64,000 bases of DNA from Flammeovirgaceae bacterium SG7u.111 (lineage in GTDB: Bacteria > Bacteroidota > Bacteroidia > Cytophagales > Flammeovirgaceae), in NCBI GenBank assembly GCA_034044135.1, contig CP139021.1:2061635-2125634 (forward strand), written 5' to 3'. Below the pieces are notes generated by a model. That model ran no database searches. It had not been told where the DNA came from and saw nothing but the letters and a program-made list of their open reading frames with translations. This document shows positions 15,326-24,491 of the stretch, in pieces. Numbering within the stretch: the first letter of the stretch is position 1; each line of letters begins with the position of its first letter. Made by a program: the position numbers and the translations under genes.

Positions 15326-18300
15326 TAATTCATTAAATAGTTGGCTTCCAGTACCGTCATGTTGTATTGGAAAAGTGAGGTCAGGTAGTTCGATTCAATG
15401 GTTTTTGTGTTTTCCAGCAGTTGGGCATATTGGAGGAAATCTATTTCCCCATTTTGGAAAGCCTTTGTAGCGTGGAACAAGGTTTCTTCCGAGAGCTTTT
15501 TGCCTGTCGAATTGTAGTAGTCCAGCTCCTCTTCAAATTGTCGCAAGTCAGACTGAAGGGCTAGATATTTTGAGTGAAGTTGGATTTTGTAATTGGACCT
15601 TTCGGAAGCCAAAATGGAAGTAGACAGCTTTGCCGCCTTTATCTTAGATTTTTGACTGCCAAACCACAGCGGGATGGCCACCCCAACTTGGAAACCAGTA
15701 TATGGCCGAGCCTCCGAGCCATTGTTGTTTCCTTGGAACAGTTCGATGTTTAGATCTGGAAGTAGTTTCTGCTTTTCTACAGAAAGTTCTTGACCCGAAA
15801 GCACCAAAGCATCAGAATAGTACCTTAGCCCGGGATGGTCCAAGGTATCAAGCGGTACAAGCCCTATTTGTTGGAGCTGCGTATCGCTAATCTCAAAGGT
15901 AGAATCTGATTGTAACCATTGGTTCAGCAGAATGTACGATCGCTGGATGCTTTTTTGAATTTGGTTCAACTGTATCGAAACTTCTTTCTTCTTGGTCTCG
16001 GCGGTAAGCTTTTCCAAGTAATTAGATTCTCCCTGCTCGTATTTCCGATTGGCAGAATATTCAAAAACGGTGTAAATACTGTCTAGATAGGAATAGTTTT
16101 CCAACATCTGTTTCCAATAGACTATTTCGTAGTAAGCTTTGGAAACCTCCTTGGTCACTAATCGTTCATTTATCGAATATTGATCTTGTGCCAGTTGCAT
16201 TTTCCCTTTCATCACTTTGCGCTGAGTGCCATAAACGGTAGGGAACTGAAAGGATTGGCTAATACCCCAAACATTTAGCGGTAAGTTGTTGAGCGCAATA
16301 TTGTTCTCATCTTTACTGTAATAAATCTCGGTCTTATCTATGTTGATCCCACTCCCCAAAAGCTGTTCGCTCTGCTCAATGCGCTGGGCGGAAGCCTTCA
16401 AGCCTAGATTGTTCCGCAAGGCGATTTCAATAGCTTCCTCTGCCGTTATTTTGTTATTTTGGCTCTTGCCTAGCATGGGGAAGGAAAGTAGCGCCAAGGT
16501 TAAACATACAACGACCACCTGCTTTTTAGGTATCCGAGTTTTTCTATCGAAAAGGGCGTACAATATGGGCAAAACTATGAGAGTAAGAGCCGTTGCTGAA
16601 ATAAGCCCACCCACTACTACCGTTGCCAAAGGGCGTTGTACTTCTGCACCTGCGGAAGTGGAAATAGCCATGGGCAAAAAGCCCAGCGCAGCTGCCGAAG
16701 CGGTAAGCAATACGGGGCGCAAACGGTTGTTGGTACCTATCAGAATGCGGCGGTTTATATTACTGATCCCATGAGCTTTGAGCTCCTTAAATTCTTCTAT
16801 GAGTACGATTCCATTGAGTACGGCTATACCGAAAAGGGCGATAAACCCGACCCCAGCCGAAATACTAAACGGCATATCTCGGATATAGAGGAGAATGACG
16901 CCTCCAACCGCAGCCATAGGGATTGCACTGTAGATAATTAGCGCCTCTTTTACCGAGTCAAAGGCAAAGTAGAGTAAGGTAAAAATGAGCACAAGAGCAA
17001 TAGGTACGGCGACCGTTAGGCGTTCTCTTGCTGTACGCAGATTTTCAAACTGCCCTCCGTAGTCAATGCTGTATCCTGTGGGCAACTCAATCTGTTGATT
17101 GATTATTTCTTGAACATCTTTCACTACCGATTCGAGGTCTCTATTTCGCACATTTACCCCTACAACAATCCTTCTCTTCGTGTTGTCCCTAGAGATTTTT
17201 GCAGGGCCTTTGGTGTAGCTAATGGTAGCAAATTCGCTGAGCGGCAGTTGGCTTCCGTTGGGAAGTTGGATAGTAGCCGTTTCAATATCTTGAATGTCTT
17301 TGTGGTGCTCTTTATCGAACCGAACGACCAAATCAAATTGCTTTTCCCCCTCGAACACCATTCCGGCAGGCATTCCTGCAAAGCCCATCATGATGATATT
17401 GTTCAGCTCTTCCACGTTCAGGCCGTATTTGGCAATCTTTTGCCGATCGTACTTTACGGACATTTGCGGAAGTCCGGCAACTTTTTCTACGATGATATCG
17501 GCAGCGCCTTCTATGTTCCGAATGGCTTTTTCCACCTCATTGGCTTTTTGAAAAAGCACATCCAAATCTTCTCCAAAAATCTTGATTGCCAAGTCGGCAC
17601 GGACACCTGTTATCAGCTCGTTGAACCGCATTTCTATGGGCTGGGTGAATTCATAATCTACTCCCGGTATTTCCGATAAAGCTTCTTTGAACTTATCTGC
17701 CAATTCATCTTTGCTTTCTGCCGAAACCCATTCTTCTTTTGGTCTCAACTTAATGATGATATCACTTTCTTCCATGGACATGGGGTCGGTGGGTACTTCA
17801 GCTGCTCCAATCCTGCTCACCACTTGGTCTATTTCGGGAAACTGCATTAAAATACGTTCCATTCTAGTTGTAGCCTCTACCGTTTTGCTGAGTGAAGTCC
17901 CTGTTTTTAGTACGGGTTGGATTACAAAATCTCCTTCGTCGAGCGTTGGCACAAACTCCCCGCCCATGCGTGTGAACAGAAACCCAACGGTAGCCAAAAG
18001 TAGGAACGCCATACTTAGCACAAGCTTTTTTTGGCGAAGTGCCCAAGAAATAGTCGGTTTGTAGGTGTTTTCCAAAAAAGAGATCAGACGGGAAGAAATG
18101 GTTTTTTTGTTGGCATCTGTAGGCTGGATAAACAAAGATGCCATTACGGGTACGTAGGTAAAGCAAAGGATCATGGCACCTATAAGCGCAAAGCAGAATA
18201 CGAGGGCCATAGGGCGGAACATTTTTCCTTCTACACCTACTAAGGAGAGGATGGGAATAAAAACAATGATGATGATGAGCTGTCCGAACACGGCAGAGTG

Positions 18301-19650
18301 CATCATTTTACTAGCTCCGCTATGGGTGATGTTGTCAATGAAATTTTGCCTTTCAGCTTTCGGTATGCCGAGAAGCTTTGAGCGTTCGGCAGTAATTTTA
18401 AAGGCGATGAATTCTACAATGATAACGGCTCCATCTATGATGATCCCGAAGTCGATTGCCCCAAGGCTCATGAGGTTGGCATCCACGTCGAAGATGTACA
18501 TGAGCGAGAGAGCAAATAGGAGGCACATTGGAATAACGGAAGCCACTACAAGCCCAGAGCGGATATTACCCAGTAGTAATACCACTACAAAAATAACAAT
18601 AAGGCAGCCTAGGATTAGATTTTCTGCAATAGTGAAAGTGGTTTTTCCGATGAGCTCGCTTCTTTCCAAAAAGGCGTTTATACTGATGCCCGGTGGCAAA
18701 GAAGGGGATATTTCCTCTACTCGCTCTTTCACAGCATCTATCACCGCTTTCGAGTTAGCTCCTTTCAGCATCATCACCTGTCCCAGCACTTTTTCACCTT
18801 CGGCATTTCCGGTAATAGCGCCAAAGCGAGTGGCATGCCCGAAACCAACTGTAGCGACATCTTTGATAAAGATAGGGATACCATTTCTGGTTTCTATCAC
18901 AATATTCTCAATGTCTTCTAGCGAGCCAACCAACCCCTCTCCTCTGATGAAATAGGCTTGGTTTGTTTTTTCGATATATCCTCCGCCAGCAACGCTGTTG
19001 TTTTTTTCTAAAGCTGAAAATGTTTGGGAAACGGACAAGTTGAGGCTTCGCAGTTTATCGGGGTTGAGAGCTACTTCGTATTGTTTCAGAAAGCCTCCCC
19101 AAGTATTTACCTCTACTACGCCCGGAATACCTGAAAGCTGCCTTTTTACTATCCAATCTTGAATGGTACGCACATCTGCGAGGGTGTAGTCCTTGCGATG
19201 AGCCGAATCAACATCTATTACGTACTGATAAATTTCTCCCAGCCCTGTAGTGATAGGACCCATAAATGGTTTTCCAAACCCGGCAGGGATTTTTTCTTCA
19301 GCAGCTTTGATTTTTTCGGCTATCAATTGCCTAGGAAGGTACGTCCCAATTTTTTCATTGAATACAATGGTCACCACGGAAAGTCCAAACTTGGAAACTG
19401 AGCGAATTTCCTTTACCTCGGGAAGGTTGGCCATTTCCAGCTCAACAGGGTAGGTCAAGAACTTTTCTACATCTTCCGTTGCTAAGTTGCGGGAAGTAGT
19501 AATGATTTGCACTTGGTTGTTGGTGACATCAGGTACGGCACCAATGGGGATTTCGGAAAGGGAAAATAGACCAAAGCCTATGATGCCAGCCGAAAATAAG
19601 AGAATGATCAGTTTGTGCTGGATGCTGTATTGAAGGATTCGCTCTAACAT
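15325..19650 (-). CDS. CzcA/CusA-type heavy-metal RND pump fused to a TolC-like domain
   Basis: This 1441-residue protein is a full HME-RND transporter (residues 1 to about 1040) with a C-terminal TolC-family extension (about 1065-1441). The pump has the N-terminal 'PDVTNNQVQIIT' typical of CzcA, the TM4 signature 'DFGIIIDGAVIIVEF' with the proton-relay acids, and 12 membrane segments. At about 1045-1062 a basic-hydrophobic stretch ('VVVVCLTLALLSFPMLGKSQ') looks like a retained signal peptide of the once separate TolC gene; coiled-coil outer-membrane-factor repeats follow. It probably expels divalent or monovalent metal cations with the CzcB adaptor downstream. Such fusions are known in Bacteroidota; how the TolC part reaches the outer membrane is not evident. 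Confidence 0.92.
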   Translation of the reverse strand: MLERILQYSIQHKLIILLFSAGIIGFGLFSLSEIPIGAVPDVTNNQVQIITTSRNLATEDVEKFLTYPVELEMANLPEVKEIRSVSKFGLSVVTIVFNEKIGTYLPRQLIAEKIKAAEEKIPAGFGKPFMGPITTGLGEIYQYVIDVDSAHRKDYTLADVRTIQDWIVKRQLSGIPGVVEVNTWGGFLKQYEVALNPDKLRSLNLSVSQTFSALEKNNSVAGGGYIEKTNQAYFIRGEGLVGSLEDIENIVIETRNGIPIFIKDVATVGFGHATRFGAITGNAEGEKVLGQVMMLKGANSKAVIDAVKERVEEISPSLPPGISINAFLERSELIGKTTFTIAENLILGCLIVIFVVVLLLGNIRSGLVVASVIPMCLLFALSLMYIFDVDANLMSLGAIDFGIIIDGAVIIVEFIAFKITAERSKLLGIPKAERQNFIDNITHSGASKMMHSAVFGQLIIIIVFIPILSLVGVEGKMFRPMALVFCFALIGAMILCFTYVPVMASLFIQPTDANKKTISSRLISFLENTYKPTISWALRQKKLVLSMAFLLLATVGFLFTRMGGEFVPTLDEGDFVIQPVLKTGTSLSKTVEATTRMERILMQFPEIDQVVSRIGAAEVPTDPMSMEESDIIIKLRPKEEWVSAESKDELADKFKEALSEIPGVDYEFTQPIEMRFNELITGVRADLAIKIFGEDLDVLFQKANEVEKAIRNIEGAADIIVEKVAGLPQMSVKYDRQKIAKYGLNVEELNNIIMMGFAGMPAGMVFEGEKQFDLVVRFDKEHHKDIQDIETATIQLPNGSQLPLSEFATISYTKGPAKISRDNTKRRIVVGVNVRNRDLESVVKDVQEIINQQIELPTGYSIDYGGQFENLRTARERLTVAVPIALVLIFTLLYFAFDSVKEALIIYSAIPMAAVGGVILLYIRDMPFSISAGVGFIALFGIAVLNGIVLIEEFKELKAHGISNINRRILIGTNNRLRPVLLTASAAALGFLPMAISTSAGAEVQRPLATVVVGGLISATALTLIVLPILYALFDRKTRIPKKQVVVVCLTLALLSFPMLGKSQNNKITAEEAIEIALRNNLGLKASAQRIEQSEQLLGSGINIDKTEIYYSKDENNIALNNLPLNVWGISQSFQFPTVYGTQRKVMKGKMQLAQDQYSINERLVTKEVSKAYYEIVYWKQMLENYSYLDSIYTVFEYSANRKYEQGESNYLEKLTAETKKKEVSIQLNQIQKSIQRSYILLNQWLQSDSTFEISDTQLQQIGLVPLDTLDHPGLRYYSDALVLSGQELSVEKQKLLPDLNIELFQGNNNGSEARPYTGFQVGVAIPLWFGSQKSKIKAAKLSTSILASERSNYKIQLHSKYLALQSDLRQFEEELDYYNSTGKKLSEETLFHATKAFQNGEIDFLQYAQLLENTKTIESNYLTSLFQYNMTVLEANYLMN

Positions 19651-19678
19651 TGCTGCGGTAGTATTTAATGTACAGAAG

Positions 19679-19735
19679 CAAATGTATATAGAGGTATCCT
19701 AGAGCTTTCTCAGGCTTTTCTTAAGATTTCCTTAA
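19679..19735 (-). promoter_or_regulatory. Activator-dependent promoter of the efflux operon
   Basis: Reading the minus strand, a perfect -7 element TACATTTG lies at 19686-19679, 29 bases before the pump ATG, with no TTG at the -33 position. Upstream, at 19735-19720, is TTAAG-GAAATC-TTAAG, two direct repeats with an 11-bp period, the usual spacing for OmpR-type response regulators. A near-identical site stands before the response-regulator gene (21827-21812) at nearly the same distance from its -7 box. The repeats overlap the last codons of the kinase gene. Confidence 0.65.
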
Positions 19736-21102
19736 AATCGGATAGTTACGGTGGTGCCTTTGCCCAAATCGCTGCTGATGTCGAGCGTGGCATCTATGGC
19801 TTCCGCACATTTTTTTACAATCGGCAGCCCTAACCCATTACCAGTAATGTGCTTATGGTTTAAGGAATCGGATCGGAAAAAACTTGTGTAAATGTGTGCC
19901 AAATCCTCTTCTTTTATCCCTATTCCTTCGTCTTGGATGGAGCAGATGGTTTGTTTGTCAACTACATCGATGCGTATTTTTATCGTGGCATTATTCGAAG
20001 AATATTTTACAGCATTGCTGAGGATATTGTCCACGATGAGGTTAGAATAGTAATTTGGGACGAGTGCCTCCTCTTCTTGCTGCCCTTCCATATTTATTTT
20101 CAGGTTTTTCTTCATTATTGATTTCTTGAACCGCGAGATGGACTCGTCTATGAGGGCTGGTAGGGAAATCAACGAGTCAGGATGGAGGTTGGCATTGGGA
20201 TCTAGGCGAGCCAGCAAAAGTAATTGCTCAATAATAGTAGCCATTCGCTCTATTTCCGAAAGGCTGTAGTGGATTTTTTCTTCGTATTGCTCTTGCGTTC
20301 TAGGCTTTCTTACCAGCACTTCTAGCGTCCCCCTCAGGGTAGATAAGGGAGTTCTTAGCTCGTGAGAGGCATCGGAGGTAAATTGTTTTTCCCGTTCAAG
20401 AGCTCCTTCAATTCTTTCTAGCAACGCATTGAAATTGGAAGAAAGGTGGTGTATTTCATCTTTGTGTTGAGGTAAATCTACCCGCTCTTTCAGGTTGTTT
20501 TTGGTAATTCGGGTGATGGTATTGGTGATTTGTTTCACGGGTGTAATGCTTCTTCCTGCCAAAAAACGGGAGGTGAAATATAGGCCAACCAACACGATGA
20601 GGTAGGAAAACGTAAGTACCTTTCGGAGGTTGTGTAATATAGAGCGAGACGATTCTGAAGACATGGCAGCAAGAATATATCCTTTTACTTCGCCTTTGCG
20701 CTCTATGGGCAATTGGGCTTGCCTGATATTTCTGTTACTGAGTTTTGCATCAAAATGTCCTTCAAACTTTGTTTTCTCGAAAGGTAAATAATCCTCTTTT
20801 AGGTTGGGGGATTTGTCCATCAATTTACCCTTTTTATTGAGCAATTGGATGAAGACAGGATTGACCTGAATTTCTCTGTGTTCTCGCTCTTCCCATTCTC
20901 TCTTGTTGAGAAACTCAAGGCTGTCCCCACTAATTTTTATTTCCTTAGTATGTTTTTCAGCTTCGTACGAAAGATCATTGTCCAGATTGTTCCAAACAGT
21001 GGTTTGCACCACAAAATAAATAATTCCAAAAACGATGGCCATGATCACCGCTGTAGCGACCATGTAATAAAAAGCTATTCTATCTTTAAAACTAAGGTTC
21101 AT
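19732..21102 (-). CDS. Sensor histidine kinase (CusS-like)
   Basis: The 456-residue membrane kinase has a first transmembrane helix (about 10-33), a periplasmic sensing domain (about 34-155), a second helix (about 162-180), a HAMP linker ('GRSITPVKQITNTITRITKN'), and a HisKA domain with the phospho-accepting His247 in 'SDASHELRTPLSTLRG'. A HATPase domain follows with N box 'DNILSNAVKYSS', G1 'DEGIGI' and G2 'GNGLGLPIVKK'. Next to a metal-efflux operon it most likely senses periplasmic metal ions and phosphorylates the regulator encoded upstream, whose stop overlaps this start by four bases. Confidence 0.9.
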   Translation of the reverse strand: MNLSFKDRIAFYYMVATAVIMAIVFGIIYFVVQTTVWNNLDNDLSYEAEKHTKEIKISGDSLEFLNKREWEEREHREIQVNPVFIQLLNKKGKLMDKSPNLKEDYLPFEKTKFEGHFDAKLSNRNIRQAQLPIERKGEVKGYILAAMSSESSRSILHNLRKVLTFSYLIVLVGLYFTSRFLAGRSITPVKQITNTITRITKNNLKERVDLPQHKDEIHHLSSNFNALLERIEGALEREKQFTSDASHELRTPLSTLRGTLEVLVRKPRTQEQYEEKIHYSLSEIERMATIIEQLLLLARLDPNANLHPDSLISLPALIDESISRFKKSIMKKNLKINMEGQQEEEALVPNYYSNLIVDNILSNAVKYSSNNATIKIRIDVVDKQTICSIQDEGIGIKEEDLAHIYTSFFRSDSLNHKHITGNGLGLPIVKKCAEAIDATLDISSDLGKGTTVTIRF

Positions 21103-21767
21103 ATTTCTTTGGCTATATACCCGACTCCTCGAACGGTTTGAATGTAGTTTTCTTCCTCGTTTAGCAAAAGTTTTTTGCGAAGGGCATTGATATACACATC
21201 TATCACGCCTGTGTTGTATTCAAAGTGAATGTCCCAAACACTTTCGATGATGCGCGTTCTTCGGCAGACTTTTCCTTTGTTGCGCATTAGGTATTCGAGG
21301 AGGGCAAATTCTTTCTGCGTAAGGCTAATTTCCTGCCCGTCTTTGTGGACTTGGTAGGTCTCGGTGTTGAGCGTGATATTCCCTAAGTTGAAAACCGCAT
21401 GCTCACCAGATTTGGGGCGGAGCTGGACTTTTATCCGTTCTAGCAATTCTTCAAAATGAAAAGGTTTTTTGATATAATCGTTGGCACCTGCTTGCAAGCC
21501 AAAAACGGTTTCGTCCACCGTGTCTTTTGCGGTAAGAAATATGATGGGAGTCTCTTGGAATTCTTTTCTAAACTGCCTGCAAATTTCTATTCCGCTCAGC
21601 CCTGGAAGCATCCAGTCGAGCAATAGTAGATCATATTCACCCGACAAAGCTAATGCTAGCCCCTTTTTTCCTTCATAAGCGACATCTATGGCAAAAGACT
21701 CTTCCTCAAGTCCTTGTTTTAGAAATGCGGCTATGCCTTCTTCATCTTCTACAATCAGTATTCTCAT
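21099..21767 (-). CDS. OmpR-family response regulator (CusR-like)
   Basis: This 222-residue regulator has a receiver domain (residues 1-115: acidic pair 'VEDEE', phospho-acceptor Asp51 in 'LLLLDWMLPGLSG', Thr in 'FLTAKD', Lys in 'YIKKPF') and a winged-helix DNA-binding domain (about 125-222: 'LTQKEFALLEYLMRNKGKV', 'VIDVYINALRKKL', 'RGVGYI'). It is paired with the kinase downstream (four-base overlap). A direct repeat TTAAGCAAATCTTAAG lies 45-60 bases upstream of its ATG and a 15/16 match stands before the pump gene. This supports autoregulation plus activation of the efflux operon. Confidence 0.92.
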   Translation of the reverse strand: MRILIVEDEEGIAAFLKQGLEEESFAIDVAYEGKKGLALALSGEYDLLLLDWMLPGLSGIEICRQFRKEFQETPIIFLTAKDTVDETVFGLQAGANDYIKKPFHFEELLERIKVQLRPKSGEHAVFNLGNITLNTETYQVHKDGQEISLTQKEFALLEYLMRNKGKVCRRTRIIESVWDIHFEYNTGVIDVYINALRKKLLLNEEENYIQTVRGVGYIAKEI

Positions 21768-21771
21768 AGTA

Positions 21772-21827
21772 CAAAGATTGTTAGTTCTGGTTAAGCAACA
21801 TATAATGGATTCTTAAGATTTGCTTAA
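21772..21827 (-). promoter_or_regulatory. Promoter/operator of the response-regulator gene
   Basis: Minus strand: the direct repeat TTAAG-CAAATC-TTAAG (21827-21812) is followed by a -7-like AATCTTTG (21779-21772; one mismatch to TAnnTTTG) 32 bases further on. The pump promoter has the same arrangement with 33 bases. The predicted transcription start would fall at or within a few bases of the ATG (21767), so the mRNA may be leaderless. Confidence 0.5.
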
Positions 21828-21889
21828 AAAAACATCAATTTCATTCCTTGTCAAAAAAATAAATCTTTTGACAAAAAGATTTCAATGTG

Positions 21890-23044
21890 TTAACAACCTA
21901 AGGTCTGACTAACAATTTGGTGAAACATCTTGATGCCCGTAATGGTAATTTCATCAGGATAATCGTAATCTGGATTGTGCAGCGCAGGCATGTTTTTGCC
22001 AGCACCTAAGCCGAACATGGCTCCTTTGCATTTTTGGGTAAAAAGCCCAAAATCCTCGCCCCATTTAAATGGATGCTTGATTTGGTTGAGTGAAAACTGA
22101 TTTTCCAAGGCTGCCTTTTTGATTTCTGCGATTGCCTCTGCATTATTTTGGTTGGCGTGAAAAACTTGAAGCCATTCTATGCCTGCTTTCAGGTGGTATT
22201 TTTCACTAACCTTATCGATAAAGGAAAGTAGCCTTGTTATATTTTCCTCCATCAGTTCATTTGACCAACTTCTTATGGTGAGGTGTACTTCTCCATACCC
22301 CGCAGAAATTCCGTAAGCCAATTCTCCCATGTTCAGGTAGATAGGAGTGACCAAGAAAAAATCTTCTCGCTCGGGAAAGTTATTGGTTTGCTCTTCTGAA
22401 TAGGTCAATATTTTGGCAATTGCCAATGCTGGATTAAACCCTTTTTCGGGCTCTGCCGCATGGGCAGTTTTGCCGTTCAGTTTAATGATAATGCTTTTTA
22501 CATTGGCTGTAAATGCTTTTTCCTTTATAACTATCTGATGCTTTTCAAACCCCGGTAAGTTATGTAAGGCAAATACAAAATCGGGCTCAAATTGCTGGAA
22601 TCCAGAGTCGTTGAGTACGCCCTGAGCGCCCATTCCATTTTCTTCGGCAGGTTGGAAAAGTAGCAGCAGTTTCCCTGTCTTTATCGGAAACTTAGTCGCT
22701 ATTTCCGCCACGCCAACCATGATGGAAGTGTGGCCATCGTGCCCGCATTTGTGGGAAATGGCTGGGAAGGTAGATTTGTGCGTAAAATCATTCACTTCTT
22801 GGATGGGGAGCGCATCCGTATCTGCCCTGAGCAAAATGGTTTTTCCTTCCACTTTACTATCAAAAATAGCTAAAACACCTGTTTTTGCTACTCTGGTAAC
22901 CGTTGCACTGGTGTTTTCACGTAAGTGATTCTCAATCCTTTTGGCAGTTGCGAATTCCTGTTCCGCAACCTCCGGATAAGCGTGCAGCTCTTTTCGAATA
23001 GCGTGCAACCTCGGAATTAGTTGATCAATAAAACTAGTTGTCAT
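21890..23044 (-). CDS. M20-family amidohydrolase (N-acyl amino acid or peptide deacylase)
   Basis: This 384-residue metallo-amidohydrolase has 'HAYPEVAEQEFATAKRIE', the metal motif 'SHKCGHDGHTSIM', the catalytic glutamates in 'LFQPAEENGMGAQGVL', and the dimerisation domain insertion ('LNGKTAHAAEPEKGFNPA'). Family members hydrolyse hippurate-like N-acyl amino acids, indole-acetyl conjugates or N-acetyl-diaminopimelate. No signal peptide is present, so it is cytoplasmic. Its start lies 11 bases inside the symporter gene, which precedes it in transcription. This strongly suggests that the symporter imports the substrate and this enzyme cleaves it. Confidence 0.9.
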   Translation of the reverse strand: MTTSFIDQLIPRLHAIRKELHAYPEVAEQEFATAKRIENHLRENTSATVTRVAKTGVLAIFDSKVEGKTILLRADTDALPIQEVNDFTHKSTFPAISHKCGHDGHTSIMVGVAEIATKFPIKTGKLLLLFQPAEENGMGAQGVLNDSGFQQFEPDFVFALHNLPGFEKHQIVIKEKAFTANVKSIIIKLNGKTAHAAEPEKGFNPALAIAKILTYSEEQTNNFPEREDFFLVTPIYLNMGELAYGISAGYGEVHLTIRSWSNELMEENITRLLSFIDKVSEKYHLKAGIEWLQVFHANQNNAEAIAEIKKAALENQFSLNQIKHPFKWGEDFGLFTQKCKGAMFGLGAGKNMPALHNPDYDYPDEITITGIKMFHQIVSQTLGC

Positions 23045-24491
23045 TGGCGAATTGTAAGATGTTTGTTTTTATAGTAACAAATTGGATAATGGAAAAGCTC
23101 ATTGCGGAAATGGCAATCCCAAAGAAGTTGGCGTCAAGCCCGTAAGGCAGCTCGGTTTCGAAGAGGATGAGTGCCAGCGTAGTGCCTCCGCCTAAAACCA
23201 TAGCCGTCATTGCTGCCATAGAATTGGGCTTTTTTAAGAACAACATGCCCAAAACAGGAACTAACAAACCTGAAACCATGAATGCATACGAGTACAACAT
23301 CAGTTCCAATACATTTTGCATAGAAGTGGCGATGAGGATGGCAATAGCTCCTATCAGTAAAGTAATACCTTGGGAGGTGATGATGGTCAAGCTCTTTTTT
23401 CCTTTTCTAAAGTAGCCTAAAATATCGGTAGTGAAGTTGCCGGAAGCTGCCATCAAGCAACTATCTGCGGTAGACATAATTGCCGAAAAATAGGCGGACA
23501 TCATTAAGCCCATCAAACCAACGGGCAAGATCTTTCTGAGCAAAATAGGTAAGCCAAGTTCGGCATCCAAGCCGCTATTGGGCGCATAGCCAATTTCTGT
23601 GAACATGCCTTGCTCGTAAGCGACTTTGGCAAAAAGCCCCAAGGCAATTCCCATAAATGCCATGATGGGCCATTCGAACAAGCCTGCTATTCGCCATGCT
23701 TTTATTGCCGTTTTTTCATCTTTGCAGGCATAAATCCGTTGGTAAAGCGTCATGCCCACAAACCAGATGGGGACGATGGTGATCAGCCAGTTGAAAAATT
23801 GGACAAAGGAAATGTTTGTAAGGGTCAAAAAATCGATCGGAAGTGTGTTTCTTATTGCTTTCCAACCTCCAATGTAGGTATAACCTATTGGAATGCCGAT
23901 CAAGATCAAGCCAAGCATGAGGATGATCCACTGAATAGTATCGGTGTATATCACGGCTTTGATTCCCCCGATTACGGTGTATATCACGGCGATGACTCCC
24001 ATAATGAGCACTGCATTATTGATGGAAATAGAGGGAAAAGTGGCAGAAGCCAACTTAGCTCCGGCTAGAATTTGTGAACTCGTGAACCCGACATAACCTA
24101 TCAAGGAGATGATGCCTGCAACTAGGGCTACTTTGGTGTTGTAGCGGAAAGCTAAGGATTCGGGGAAGGTGAGGAACTTGTGCTTTTTGGCAATGGGGTA
24201 AATCTTGGGAATAAGCAAAACTGTACTGGTCCATGCGCCAATCAGCCCTGTAAAAAGCATCCAACTACCTGAAAGCCCAAGCATAAAACCTAAGCCGCCC
24301 AGACCAATTGAAAAGCCTCCTCCCACATCCGTGGCGACAACGGACAAGCCAATATGCCCCGCAGACATATTTCTTCCTCCTACATAGTAGTCGTCTTCAG
24401 AAGTGTTTTTCTTCATGAAATAGAAGCCGACACCCAACATAAAAGCCAAGTAGGTGATAAAAATGCTTAAATCGATAATGTGAATTTCCAT
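23034..24491 (-). CDS. Sodium:solute symporter (SSS family)
   Basis: This 485-residue inner-membrane transporter has about 13 hydrophobic segments and SSS hallmarks: 'EDDYYVGGRNMSAGHIGLSV', 'FLTFPESLAFRYNTKVALVAG', 'VIYTVIGGIKAVIYTDTIQW' and 'MMSAYFSAIMSTADSCLMAA', which contains the conserved Ser of the sodium site. It should couple uptake of an organic solute to Na+ influx. It overlaps the amidohydrolase gene by 11 bases, so the solute is probably an acylated amino acid or peptide. Confidence 0.9.
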   Translation of the reverse strand: MEIHIIDLSIFITYLAFMLGVGFYFMKKNTSEDDYYVGGRNMSAGHIGLSVVATDVGGGFSIGLGGLGFMLGLSGSWMLFTGLIGAWTSTVLLIPKIYPIAKKHKFLTFPESLAFRYNTKVALVAGIISLIGYVGFTSSQILAGAKLASATFPSISINNAVLIMGVIAVIYTVIGGIKAVIYTDTIQWIILMLGLILIGIPIGYTYIGGWKAIRNTLPIDFLTLTNISFVQFFNWLITIVPIWFVGMTLYQRIYACKDEKTAIKAWRIAGLFEWPIMAFMGIALGLFAKVAYEQGMFTEIGYAPNSGLDAELGLPILLRKILPVGLMGLMMSAYFSAIMSTADSCLMAASGNFTTDILGYFRKGKKSLTIITSQGITLLIGAIAILIATSMQNVLELMLYSYAFMVSGLLVPVLGMLFLKKPNSMAAMTAMVLGGGTTLALILFETELPYGLDANFFGIAISAMSFSIIQFVTIKTNILQFANDN

